A stretch of 64,000 nucleotides of DNA from Magnetospira sp. QH-2 (GTDB lineage: Bacteria > Pseudomonadota > Alphaproteobacteria > Rhodospirillales > Magnetospiraceae). Location: NCBI RefSeq assembly GCF_000968135.1, contig NZ_FO538765.1, forward strand, positions 3,546,001 to 3,610,000, in the 5' to 3' direction. Of the stretch, positions 9,584 through 17,626 are shown piece after piece. The position numbers and the translations under genes are program-made. The notes below the pieces were generated by a model. That model worked only from the letters and a program-made list of their open reading frames with translations. It searched no databases and was not told the origin of the DNA. Positions within the stretch are counted from its first letter, which is position 1. Each line of letters opens with the position of its first letter.

Positions 9584-9604
9584 TTGATAATAATCATTCT
9601 CAAT
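9584..9604 (-). promoter_or_regulatory. Possible Fur box upstream of the diguanylate cyclase
   Basis: On the minus strand the sequence reads TTGAGAATGATTATTATCAA, close to the Fur/iron-box consensus of interrupted GATAAT/ATTATC units. It lies about 90 bases upstream of the diguanylate cyclase start at 9495. This is a match by eye only. Confidence 0.35.
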
Positions 9605-9658
9605 ACGCCCCAGCAGGCGGCAGGGGTATTCAAATCATATCCACAAAGTGATTATCGA

Positions 9659-10033
9659 TCAGGGCTCGCGACTCAACCCGGCGGCTTCCAGGGCCTGCAG
9701 GTAGCCGGCCCAGATTTCATCCTGGCGCATGCCGAAATCATACAAGGTTTCCCAGGAGTAAATGCCGGTGTCGTGAAGATCATCGAACTTGATGGTGACC
9801 GCATAGTTACCGACCGGCGTCACTTCCATGATGCCCACATGCTTGCGACCGGCCACCAGAGTCTTTTGGTCGGGCCCATGGCCCTGCACTTCCGCCGAGG
9901 GGCTTTCCACCCGCAGCAGTTCCGCGGGGAGCTTGAAGCACTTGCCGTCATCGAAGTCCACTTCCAATACTTTGTCTTCCCGCTTGACGCGGATCTCGGT
10001 GGGCGTATGGGTCGTGCCGTAGGTCGCGGTCAT
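9659..10033 (-). CDS. DUF971 (GBBH-like N-terminal domain) protein
   Basis: The 124-residue protein is a stand-alone DUF971 domain, the fold found at the N-terminus of gamma-butyrobetaine hydroxylases and in iron-sulfur carrier-linked proteins. The family hallmarks are the early LRVESPSAEVQGHG segment and the late W-E-TLYDFG-R-DEIWAGY segment. Its ATG overlaps the Trm112 stop by one base (TAATG), so the two are translationally coupled. The specific role is unknown. Confidence 0.8.
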   Translation of the reverse strand: MTATYGTTHTPTEIRVKREDKVLEVDFDDGKCFKLPAELLRVESPSAEVQGHGPDQKTLVAGRKHVGIMEVTPVGNYAVTIKFDDLHDTGIYSWETLYDFGMRQDEIWAGYLQALEAAGLSREP

Positions 10034-10224
10034 TATTTTTCCTCCTCGTCGAGCGAGCGGGCCTCGTCGGGCAGCATGATCGGAATGCCGTCCCGTATGG
10101 GATAGGCCAACCGGGCCCCCTCACTGATCAGTTCTTGGCTCTGCGCGTCGTATCGAAGGGTTTCCTTGGTCAATGGGCAGACCAGGATCTCCAACAGTTT
10201 CGGATCGACGGTGCGTTCGGCCAT
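10033..10224 (-). CDS. Trm112 family protein
   Basis: This 63-residue protein has the usual short Trm112/YcaR layout: [14 protein letters not shown] at the front and [15 protein letters not shown] near the end. Trm112 proteins are small zinc-ribbon-like partners of methyltransferases; only one cysteine (in CPLT) is present here, as is common in bacterial members. It has a clean GGAGG before its ATG and is followed with a one-base overlap by the DUF971 gene. Confidence 0.85.
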   Translation of the reverse strand: MAERTVDPKLLEILVCPLTKETLRYDAQSQELISEGARLAYPIRDGIPIMLPDEARSLDEEEK

Positions 10225-10269
10225 GTCTGCCTCCTATTTGGTGTTTCCGGACCCGGTGTCAATGGGCTG

Positions 10270-10950
10270 TCAGTGACGGGTTCCGGCGTCGTCGGATTCG
10301 TCGTCACCCTGTAGGGCCGCCATGTCGAGCAAGGCGGTGAGAATGCGTCCGCGCTCGATCAGGTCGGGGGCTTCCAACAGGGCTTGTTTGTCGTTGGGGG
10401 CAAAGGGCAGCCCCATGGCCAGTTGATGCACCAGAACTTCGTCGTCCACCCCGTCCAGGCTGTTCCATTCCACCTGCATGGACCGGGCGGCGCCATAGGT
10501 CTTGAGCGCCCGCAACAGACTCTGGCGATCCACGGCCTGGACCCGACCATCATCGATCATATCGGCCTTGTAGTCGCTATAATCCACCACCGCCCGGCGA
10601 TAGCCGCCGCCGCTGTCCACTTCCTGCCCCAGCCGGAAACGGCAGACCCCGGTCAGGGTGACCAATAGGCGGCGATCGGAGGTTTCCTGAAAGGCGGTGA
10701 TCCGTCCGGCACAGCCGGTGCTCAGCAGCCGGGCATCGTCGGCGATGGGGTCGGCAGCGGACCGGGCCGGCTGCAAGATACCGACCATGCGTTCCTCGCC
10801 CAGACTATCAAGGACCATGTTCAAGTAGCGGGGCTCGAAAACATTCAGCGGCAACTCCCCGCGCGGCAGCATCAGCACGCCGCTCAAGGGAAACAGCGGC
10901 AGCACCCGTGGCAGGTCATCGAAATCCAGCTGAAAAGGGGAATCGCCCAT
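10270..10950 (-). CDS. LON peptidase substrate-binding domain protein
   Basis: The 226-residue protein consists of the N-terminal (LON) domain only, with the signature LPLFPLSGVLMLPRGELPLNVFEPRY near residues 16-41 broken here for brevity into its two halves LPLFPL and LNVFEPRY. It lacks the AAA and protease domains, so it is not Lon itself. Such proteins are common in alphaproteobacteria downstream of the thioredoxin-like gene, as here. The function is unproven; a substrate-binding or adaptor role is inferred from the domain. Confidence 0.85.
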   Translation of the reverse strand: MGDSPFQLDFDDLPRVLPLFPLSGVLMLPRGELPLNVFEPRYLNMVLDSLGEERMVGILQPARSAADPIADDARLLSTGCAGRITAFQETSDRRLLVTLTGVCRFRLGQEVDSGGGYRRAVVDYSDYKADMIDDGRVQAVDRQSLLRALKTYGAARSMQVEWNSLDGVDDEVLVHQLAMGLPFAPNDKQALLEAPDLIERGRILTALLDMAALQGDDESDDAGTRH

Positions 10951-10971
10951 GGTCGATCCGGTCTCTACTGA

Positions 10972-11889
10972 TTAGGAGAACAACAAGGTCGACAGGCGCT
11001 TGCGGGCCGCGACAGTTGTCGGATGGGTATGTCCCAGGGTCTCGAATAGTTTGACCAATTGCTTGCGCCCAGCCTCCTCGTTCCAGCCCCGGTCCCGTTT
11101 GACCAAATCAAGCAGCTGTTCGATGGCAGCCTCGGCATCGCCTGCCGCATAGAGACTGTTGGCCAAGTCGAACCGTGCGTCGTTGTCGTCGGGATTGCTG
11201 TCCAGTTTGGCTTGCAGCGCCGCCACGTCGCCACCGCCGGTCCCCGCCAGATCCAACGCCGAACGCGCCGCTTGGATCTCCGACATCATCTTCAGCTTGT
11301 CGGACAGGCCATCGAGAAAGCTGGCGGCCGCATCCGTATCCCCGGAAGCGATAAGGCAGCGGGCCAGACCGGCCAGGGCCGCCACCTGTTCCGGCTCGGC
11401 TTGGAGAACCTGATTATACAGGGACGCGGCATTTTGCGGATCGCCACCGTCGAGCAACGCCTTGGCTTGCTCCAACGCGGCCTCCAAGGGCGACTGGGCC
11501 CCATCGGTGAGCTTGTCCACAAAGGCGCGCAGCTGGCTTTCCGGTACGGCCCCTTGGAAAGCATCCACCGGCTGACCATCCTTGAAGGCATAGACCGTGG
11601 GAACCGACTGGACCCGCATCTGCGCGGCCAGGTTCTGGTTCTCGTCCACATTGATCTTGACCATGCGCACGGCGCCGGCCATCTGCTTGACGATCTTCTC
11701 CAAGGCCGGGCCCAGGGTCTTGCAGGGCTCGCACCAAGGTGCCCAAAAATCGACGATCACCGGCACCGACCGGGAAGCTTCCAATACATCGGTGGTGAAA
11801 CCGTTGAGATCGGAATCCTTGATTAGATCCCCCGCGGGCGTGCCACCAGCGGAAACAGGGGTGCCGTCATTATCGAGAAGAATATCCAT
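10972..11889 (-). CDS. Thioredoxin-fold co-chaperone with TPR tail (CnoX/YbbN type)
   Basis: The 305-residue protein joins a thioredoxin domain (about 25-130) to a TPR-like helical region (about 130-300), the CnoX/YbbN architecture. The redox motif is WAPWCEPCK, so it keeps a CxxC pair (CEPC), unlike E. coli YbbN, which has SxxC. It may therefore act both as a holdase that hands clients to GroEL and as a thiol-disulfide protein. AAGGAAAG precedes the ATG. It heads a minus-strand run CnoX, LON-domain, Trm112, DUF971. Confidence 0.88.
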   Translation of the reverse strand: MDILLDNDGTPVSAGGTPAGDLIKDSDLNGFTTDVLEASRSVPVIVDFWAPWCEPCKTLGPALEKIVKQMAGAVRMVKINVDENQNLAAQMRVQSVPTVYAFKDGQPVDAFQGAVPESQLRAFVDKLTDGAQSPLEAALEQAKALLDGGDPQNAASLYNQVLQAEPEQVAALAGLARCLIASGDTDAAASFLDGLSDKLKMMSEIQAARSALDLAGTGGGDVAALQAKLDSNPDDNDARFDLANSLYAAGDAEAAIEQLLDLVKRDRGWNEEAGRKQLVKLFETLGHTHPTTVAARKRLSTLLFS

Positions 11890-12078
11890 GGTCTTTCCTT
11901 GCGTCTTCGTGGACCCGGTTCAACGGGTCAATTGTCCGTTGGGGCTAAGATGGACGGTTGGACGGCCCCCTGCAACCCCCCCGCCACTGCAAAAGGGTTG
12001 GTTCTTTTCATGAATTGGGGCTTGAATTGCCCCGCGCTTTGGGTAATATGCGCCCTCCTCGCGGTGGCGAGGCGGTAT

Positions 12079-12153
12079 GCGGGCGTAGCTCAGGGGTAGA
12101 GCGCAACCTTGCCAAGGTTGAAGTCGTGAGTTCGAATCTCATCGCCCGCTCCA
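12079..12153 (+). tRNA. tRNA-Gly (GCC anticodon)
   Basis: A full cloverleaf is visible: acceptor GCGGGCG/CGCCCGC, D-arm GCTC/GAGC, anticodon stem CAACC/GGTTG around loop TTGCCAA, T-arm with TTCGAAT, and encoded CCA at 12151-12153. The anticodon GCC is at 12111-12113, so it reads GGC/GGT glycine codons. It is followed at once by a strong terminator. Confidence 0.97.
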
Positions 12154-12160
12154 GTTTTTC

Positions 12161-12197
12161 AAAGGCTTAGTCAGTATTTGACTAAGCCTTTGTTGTT
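12161..12197 (+). terminator. Rho-independent terminator of tRNA-Gly
   Basis: A perfect 13-bp stem (AAAGGCTTAGTCA / TGACTAAGCCTTT) closes a 5-base loop and is followed by TTGTTTT. It begins seven bases after the tRNA CCA end. Confidence 0.9.
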
Positions 12198-12523
12198 TTC
12201 CGCCCCCACTTGTTCCTGGTTCGGCGGCTCGATTCCAGTGTCCCAATCAATAATGGGAACGGCGCTACCACCCCATCAGCCCTCGAGTCACGAGACCGCC
12301 AATCCTCAACAAGCCTTTTCCCAAGGTCCAACGGCGCCACTCTCTTCAATTTACATAAAATTCGGATGATTTTTTGCCGGGGCAGCCCTGCATTATATGC
12401 ACTAGTGCTAATGTTGCGTTGCACCCTATACTGTTACGTTATGTCGCGGCGCGGAATCCCTCATGGAGGCCCGGGCCCCATTCAAGGTATAGAGCGCGCC
12501 GCTTTGAAATGGGAGAAGCCGTG
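12198..12523. other. Intergenic leader of the MFS transporter
   Basis: About 325 bases lie between the tRNA terminator and the transporter start. An open frame runs through part of it in phase with the transporter but has no membrane or family character, so I treat it as leader. No promoter was recognised with confidence. Confidence 0.4.
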
Positions 12524-13915
12524 ATGCCTGCTGCCGCCTCCAACCGCCTCAATGTTATTTTCGGTGCCATTCTGATTCAATTGAGTTTGGGTGCCATTTA
12601 CGCTTGGTCCGTTTTCACCCCCGCCCTTCAGGCTGCCGGGTGGTCGAAGCTGGATACCCAGGTGGTATTTGCGGTGGGGTTGGTCACCTTTGCTTTGACC
12701 ATGGTCTTCGCCGGGCGGGCTCTGGCCAAATGGGGACCACGCACTTTGGCGGTGGCCGGTGGCTTGGCCCTGGGCGGCGGATATGCCCTGACCGGCTTGC
12801 TGGGCGCCACGGAATTCTGGATTGTTCTGCTGGGTATCGGAGTGATCGGGGGAGCAGGAATCGGCCTGGGGTATGTGGTCCCCATCGCCGTCGGCATGCG
12901 GTGGTTTCCCGACAAGAAGGGACTGATCACCGGTCTGGCCGTCGCCGGTTTCGGCTTCGGCGCCATGGGCTGGGTCAAGATGGCTGGAACCTGGGGACAC
13001 CTTATTAATTCCGTCGGCCTCGCTCAGACTTTCATGCTCTATGGCGCGGCCTTTGCCGTCATGATCCTGCTCGGTAGTCTGTGGATGCGCATGCCGCCCA
13101 AGGGCTGGAAACCCGAAGGCTATGTGGCGCCCGCGGCCACCGGTGGCAATGGCGGCCAGGAATTCACCGCCGCTGAAATGCTCCGCACGCCCCAGTTCTA
13201 CTTGGTCTTCTTGACCTTTACCGCCAGCGCCGGGGCCGGCTTGATGTCCATCGGACTAATGAAGCTCTACCCCATGGAGGCCCTCCAGGCCGCCGGATAC
13301 GGCCCGGTGGAGGCCAGTGCCATCGCCGGCACGGCCATGGCGGTATTCTTCAGCATCGCCAACGGGATCGGCCGGATCGCCTGGGGAACCCTGAGTGATC
13401 GCATTGGCCGTAAGCGGTCGATCATGGTCATGACTTTGTCCCAGGCTTTGTTCCTGTTCGCCTTCACTGGCATGGCCGGGTCCGAGTATCTTCTTTATCT
13501 GGGGGCGGCCCTCATCGGCTTCAATTTCGGTGGCAATTTTGCCTTGTTCCCCACTTTCACCGCCGATCTGTTTGGCAACAAGCGGGTTGGACAGAACTAT
13601 CCACTGATCTTTTTGTCCTATGGGGTTGGTGGCGTGGCCGGTCCGGTTTTGGGCGGCATGCTGGGTGATCTTGGTAATTTCCCCGCCGCCTTTGCCATCT
13701 GCGGCGCGGCATGCCTGGGCGGCGCGGTCTGCACCTGGATGGTCGCCACGCCCGACCACGAAGAGGCGCGTCATCCGGCCAGTGTGCATGGATTCTTGCA
13801 CCAAATGCATCTGGATCATATCGAAGAAGTGGTCGAATTCGCGCTCCACCCGGACCACTTCAAGCGCACCATGCGGACCGATTCCGCCAACGACGACGAG
13901 CATCAGGCGGCCTGA
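12524..13915 (+). CDS. OFA-family MFS transporter (oxalate/formate antiporter-like)
   Basis: The protein from the ATG at 12524 is 463 residues with about 12 membrane helices. The start is chosen because GGGAG lies nine bases upstream and the membrane protein begins right after it; the open frame continues upstream without family similarity. The opening NVIFGAILIQLSLGAIYAWSVF segment and the central RIGRKRS loop are typical of the oxalate/formate antiporter group, whose members mostly exchange small carboxylates. The substrate cannot be assigned. A His-rich cytoplasmic tail (from about residue 410, HxxxxHLDHIEE...HPDHF) is a notable feature. It converges with the next gene on the other strand. 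Confidence 0.82.
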   Translation: MPAAASNRLNVIFGAILIQLSLGAIYAWSVFTPALQAAGWSKLDTQVVFAVGLVTFALTMVFAGRALAKWGPRTLAVAGGLALGGGYALTGLLGATEFWIVLLGIGVIGGAGIGLGYVVPIAVGMRWFPDKKGLITGLAVAGFGFGAMGWVKMAGTWGHLINSVGLAQTFMLYGAAFAVMILLGSLWMRMPPKGWKPEGYVAPAATGGNGGQEFTAAEMLRTPQFYLVFLTFTASAGAGLMSIGLMKLYPMEALQAAGYGPVEASAIAGTAMAVFFSIANGIGRIAWGTLSDRIGRKRSIMVMTLSQALFLFAFTGMAGSEYLLYLGAALIGFNFGGNFALFPTFTADLFGNKRVGQNYPLIFLSYGVGGVAGPVLGGMLGDLGNFPAAFAICGAACLGGAVCTWMVATPDHEEARHPASVHGFLHQMHLDHIEEVVEFALHPDHFKRTMRTDSANDDEHQAA

Positions 13916-13934
13916 AGACCGCCTGAATGTTGCT

Positions 13935-16739
13935 TTATCGAACCGTCTCGTAAAGGGCCTTGGCGTCTTCCAGTTCGGGAAACTCCAAGGCCATCAACGG
14001 CTCCAGAACAGAAGCGGCCTTTTCCTTTTGTCCTTCGGCAGCCAGGGCGGCGGCCAGGTGGTAGGCGGTGGATGAACTTTTGCCCTTGCCCAGCACATGA
14101 GCCAGTTCCAACAGCGGACGCCCTTTCTCAGGCTCGCCCGTGCGGACCAGAAGCCAGCCATAGGTATCGGCAATGGACGGGTTGGTCTTGGCCAGCATCC
14201 AGGCCCGCCGAGCCGCCACCAGTCCCTTGCGCGGGTCGGTCTTGCTATGCAGGTAAGCCATGTTGTTCAAGGCCACCAGATGGCGCGGATTGACCTCGAC
14301 AACCTTTTCATAGGCTGCAATGGCCTCCGCATCCTTTCCGGCGGCCATATACTGATCGGCAAGCGCCATGCGGGGCGCCAGATCATCCGGATGCTCTGTC
14401 AACCATTCGGTCAGAACGGTCTGAGCCGGTTGCCGGTCTCCAGCGGCGATATGCGCCCGGGCCAACCGGACCACAAGCGCGGGAGACGGCTTCTCCGCTA
14501 TCCCGGCCTTGTACGCCGCCAGGGCCTTTTCAGGTTGCTTTGCCCGCAGGTAGAGATCCCCAGTCAGCATTTCCGCCAGATCCCGTCCCGCACCGGGCAT
14601 AACCTCGGCCTCGCGGGATAGCTTCAGAGCCGCTTCCAATCCATTGCGCTTTTCTTCATCCGCCAGCCTCATCCCCCATGCGGATATCAGGCCCGGCTCG
14701 ATTTCCACGGCCCGGTCGAGAACCTGGCGCGCATAATCGGGTTTGTTCTCTCTGATCAATGCCTTGGCCATGCCCACATGCACGGCCCCCCCTTGCGGGG
14801 TCAAACCAGCGGTCCGACGCAGGGCTGCCAGACCTTCCACCGGCTGATCAATGGCGAAGTGAACCTTGGACAGGAGAATAAAGGCATCGGCCGATTTCGG
14901 CAGGCTGGAGACCAACCGATCTGCTTCTGCCAGGGCGGCTTTCTTTTGACCGGCCACCATGAGCAAGTTGACATAGGCCCGCCCCACGATCAGGGACTCA
15001 GGGGCCATGTTCGCCGCCCGCTTGGCCAGGGTCAGGGCTTCGGTCGATTCGCCTTTCACCTTGGAAATGGAGATCTGGCCCAACAGAGCCCGCTCGTTTC
15101 TGGGGTTTCGGGCAAGAATGTCCGCATAGACCGCCGCTTCCTTGTCGGCTTCCTTGGTGCGGCGATAATGGGTCGCCAACTCGAAGGCCACAAGATCAAG
15201 TTCAGGCGCCTTTTTCTGCGCCGACAACAGGCTTTCCAGTTCCGCCTTGGTGTCTTTTGTCGCGCGATAAATGCGGGCAAGCATGAGATCGGGCTGCGGC
15301 GAGTCAGGCATTTGCCCCCGATAGGTCCGAGCCGCTTCCAAAGCCTTGTCCCATTCACCCCGCCCCATATGCAAGCTGGCAATGGCGGCTGAGGCCTGTG
15401 GCCCCGCGTCCGGGTCATCAACCAGCCCGGACAGATTGTCCCAGGCTGCCTCCGTGTCCCCTTCGGCCATCCGCGCCATGCCCACACGCAGCTTTAGCGC
15501 CTGGTTTTCAGGGTCCAAGGTCGCGGCCTTCTCGAACAACTCCGCCGCTTCGGTGTTTTTGCCGATAGCGGTATAAGCCAAAGCCAACCGCGCCAACACG
15601 CGGGCATCATCGGGTTCAGCCGCAACGACCTTTTCCAACAAGGGCACGGCCTTGGCATACTTCTTATCCCGCAGAAAAAGCTCGGCCATCAGTTTCACAA
15701 CCACGGGATCTTCCGGATTGAGCTTGAACAAGGGATCGAGGAAACTATGGGCCTGCTCGACTTGTCCGGCCTCCATGGCGAGAACCGAGGCCAAAAGAAC
15801 AGCGGCCTTGTTCCCCTTCAAGTTCTGCATGGCAGGTTGCAGCCGTTCCCATGCTTCCTTGAATTTCTTGGTCTGGGTTAAGCGCTGAGCCCGCAAAAGA
15901 ATGGCAAGGGGATGATTGGGAACCCCCTTCAGCACCTTATCGATAATCTCGTCGGCTTCATCCACCTGCCCCAGGGCCATCAGGGTGGCCGCCCGGTCCA
16001 GTTGGACATTGGCATCATACGGGCGCAGGGCCACAATCCGATCCAGCAAGGCCATGACCTGATCCGTCTCGCGACGCTGTTTGTGCAACGCGACCTTCAG
16101 CATCAGGGCCTCGACGCCATGGGGACCCTGAGCGATCAACTGGTCCAGCTTCTGCTCGCCTTGCTCCAGCTTTCCCTCGGCCAGATCCCGCCGCGCATCA
16201 AGCAACACGACCCAGGGGTGCCCCGGCACCAATTGCTTGGCGGCTTCGATTTCAATCGCGGCCTCATCTGTTTTCTTCCTGGCATACAATGCTTGACCGC
16301 GAACTACATGCATGCGGGCCTTCAACTCATCGGGGAGCGCGTCGTCAATGTCCAATTCGCTAGCGACCCAAAGAAAGTCTCCTTTGAGGATTCTTATCTT
16401 TGCTTGCCAGACCAGGACGTCTTCCTTCCTCGCTCCCTTTTCCCGGGCCTGCAAAAAAGCAGTTTCGGCATGCGGAATGTTGCCTTGTGTCAGTAAGATA
16501 CGCCCCAGCGCCAACCGTAACGAAGGATCGCCCGGATTGTCGCGAATGGCATTGCGCAAGTTGATGATCGCGGCGCTCAGTTCCCCTTTGGCTTCGAGCG
16601 CCCGTACCTCTTCGAGGACCGCGCTTCCGGAAGAATTTGCCGTCGTGGCGGACATGGCCGAAAGAGGCGAGAACATAACCAAGCCTGCAAGGACAATCCC
16701 TGTCCAAACAGTATGTCGATTCCGGTTGTGGTCCTTCAT
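13935..16739 (-). CDS. Large periplasmic TPR protein, PrsT-like (PEP-CTERM system)
   Basis: From the ATG at 16739 the protein is about 934 residues: a signal-peptide-like start (residues about 10-30, ending near SAMSA), then roughly 20 TPR units to the C-terminus. The start is preferred over an upstream in-frame codon because GGGGAG precedes it and a signal peptide follows directly. Length and layout resemble PrsT, the TPR protein of exosortase/PEP-CTERM loci, which helps build exported polysaccharide or surface structures. No exosortase, PEP-CTERM protein or polysaccharide gene is in the window, so this remains a family resemblance. A 16-bp palindrome lies about 110 bases upstream. Confidence 0.7.
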   Translation of the reverse strand: MKDHNRNRHTVWTGIVLAGLVMFSPLSAMSATTANSSGSAVLEEVRALEAKGELSAAIINLRNAIRDNPGDPSLRLALGRILLTQGNIPHAETAFLQAREKGARKEDVLVWQAKIRILKGDFLWVASELDIDDALPDELKARMHVVRGQALYARKKTDEAAIEIEAAKQLVPGHPWVVLLDARRDLAEGKLEQGEQKLDQLIAQGPHGVEALMLKVALHKQRRETDQVMALLDRIVALRPYDANVQLDRAATLMALGQVDEADEIIDKVLKGVPNHPLAILLRAQRLTQTKKFKEAWERLQPAMQNLKGNKAAVLLASVLAMEAGQVEQAHSFLDPLFKLNPEDPVVVKLMAELFLRDKKYAKAVPLLEKVVAAEPDDARVLARLALAYTAIGKNTEAAELFEKAATLDPENQALKLRVGMARMAEGDTEAAWDNLSGLVDDPDAGPQASAAIASLHMGRGEWDKALEAARTYRGQMPDSPQPDLMLARIYRATKDTKAELESLLSAQKKAPELDLVAFELATHYRRTKEADKEAAVYADILARNPRNERALLGQISISKVKGESTEALTLAKRAANMAPESLIVGRAYVNLLMVAGQKKAALAEADRLVSSLPKSADAFILLSKVHFAIDQPVEGLAALRRTAGLTPQGGAVHVGMAKALIRENKPDYARQVLDRAVEIEPGLISAWGMRLADEEKRNGLEAALKLSREAEVMPGAGRDLAEMLTGDLYLRAKQPEKALAAYKAGIAEKPSPALVVRLARAHIAAGDRQPAQTVLTEWLTEHPDDLAPRMALADQYMAAGKDAEAIAAYEKVVEVNPRHLVALNNMAYLHSKTDPRKGLVAARRAWMLAKTNPSIADTYGWLLVRTGEPEKGRPLLELAHVLGKGKSSSTAYHLAAALAAEGQKEKAASVLEPLMALEFPELEDAKALYETVR

Positions 16740-16849
16740 GGCGGCATCTCCCCTTGCTCCAGCGCGGTGCCGATTCGCTCTTAGCGCGTGCCGGGTCCAA
16801 ACGGACCCATTGAACAAGCGCGACCCTATTGGAATCAATCATGTTTTTA

Positions 16850-16883
16850 GTATTCGATCGAATACGATCAAATACGATGTGAT
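16850..16883 (-). promoter_or_regulatory. Palindrome with adjacent direct repeats upstream of the PrsT-like gene
   Basis: GTATTCGATCGAATAC (16850-16865) is a perfect 16-bp palindrome. It is followed by two further half-site-like copies of AATACGAT. The cluster lies about 110 bases upstream of the TPR gene start and would suit a dimeric regulator. No regulator gene is adjacent. Confidence 0.4.
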
Positions 16884-16942
16884 CTAGGGGCGCGGCACCT
16901 TTCCCATACCCTAGCGGGTTCGTGTGAAGGTTGGAAGACCAC

Positions 16943-17071
16943 TAAAGCCTTTGGCGTTTCATATGACCCATTGTGATGGTCTCCGGTGAGTCGAACCGCC
17001 AGGAAAGGTCCCGAAAGCAATGCGGCGCATCGGTGAGGGAGCTTGACGCCGCGGGCGGCCACCGGAGACCA
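16943..17071 (-). repeat. Hairpin-bounded dispersed element, copy 1
   Basis: A 34-base block at 16943-16976 matches 32 of 34 positions of a block at 35726-35759 on the other strand. It abuts a perfect 12-bp inverted repeat, TGGTCTCCGGTG (16977-16988) and CACCGGAGACCA (17060-17071), enclosing 71 bases. Copy 2 has the same block beside a different hairpin. No credible gene lies in 16740-17128. Confidence 0.6.
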
Positions 17072-17128
17072 CCCTGCGGGCCGATCCTTAAGATCGCTGC
17101 GCGTGGGGAAATCCAGATCGGCGCGCGC

Positions 17129-17626
17129 TTACACCCCGCCGGAGTGCACGACCTCGTAGTACAGCACTTCCAGCTCGTTCTTGTGCTTGGTCTCTTCGTT
17201 GGCCAGGTACTGGAACAAGTCGTGGATGGGGCCTGGGCCAGTCTCCTCGGCCAGGGCAGTGTACTGCTCCATGGCCGCCTGCTCGCGCATCAGGGCGAAT
17301 TGCAGCACTTCCTGATCATCGGGTTTGTCACCAAGGTCCGGCAGGTGGACACAATCGGAGAACTTGCGGTCCGAAGCCGGGCGCTTGACCTCTTCTTGCA
17401 ACACCGCCTGAACATCCGGGCGCGCCTTAAGCCCGGTGAACAGATCGAAATGCTTCTGTTCCTCGGCTGCCAATTCCTCGGCCAGGTAGCGCAGGTTCTT
17501 GCTGACCTTGGGGGCCAATTCGGCGTAGAAATCCCGAGCCGTGCGCTCGAACTCGATGGCCACGGACAGGATCTCTTCCATGGAGGAAAGTGGCTTCAGT
17601 TGGTCGTAGCCGTGTTCCTGAGTCAT
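17129..17626 (-). CDS. Ferritin-like/rubrerythrin-type diiron protein
   Basis: The 165-residue protein is a four-helix ferritin-like domain with the two-half rubrerythrin pattern: E25, then E56-x-x-H59, then E115/E120, then E145-x-x-H148, the expected carboxylate and histidine ligands of a diiron site. The C-terminal rubredoxin domain of true rubrerythrin is absent. Its ATG overlaps the stop of the ferredoxin-GltD gene (ATGA), making it the last gene of the complex operon. Peroxide or oxygen protection of the iron-sulfur complex is a plausible role, by analogy; electron transfer to it from the flavoprotein is possible but not shown. Confidence 0.8.
   Translation of the reverse strand: MTQEHGYDQLKPLSSMEEILSVAIEFERTARDFYAELAPKVSKNLRYLAEELAAEEQKHFDLFTGLKARPDVQAVLQEEVKRPASDRKFSDCVHLPDLGDKPDDQEVLQFALMREQAAMEQYTALAEETGPGPIHDLFQYLANEETKHKNELEVLYYEVVHSGGV

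Noticed and set aside
13904-13925. A terminator between the MFS and TPR genes (CAGGCGG/CCGCCTG).
   Set aside because: A 7-bp stem exists, but there is no T-run on either side.
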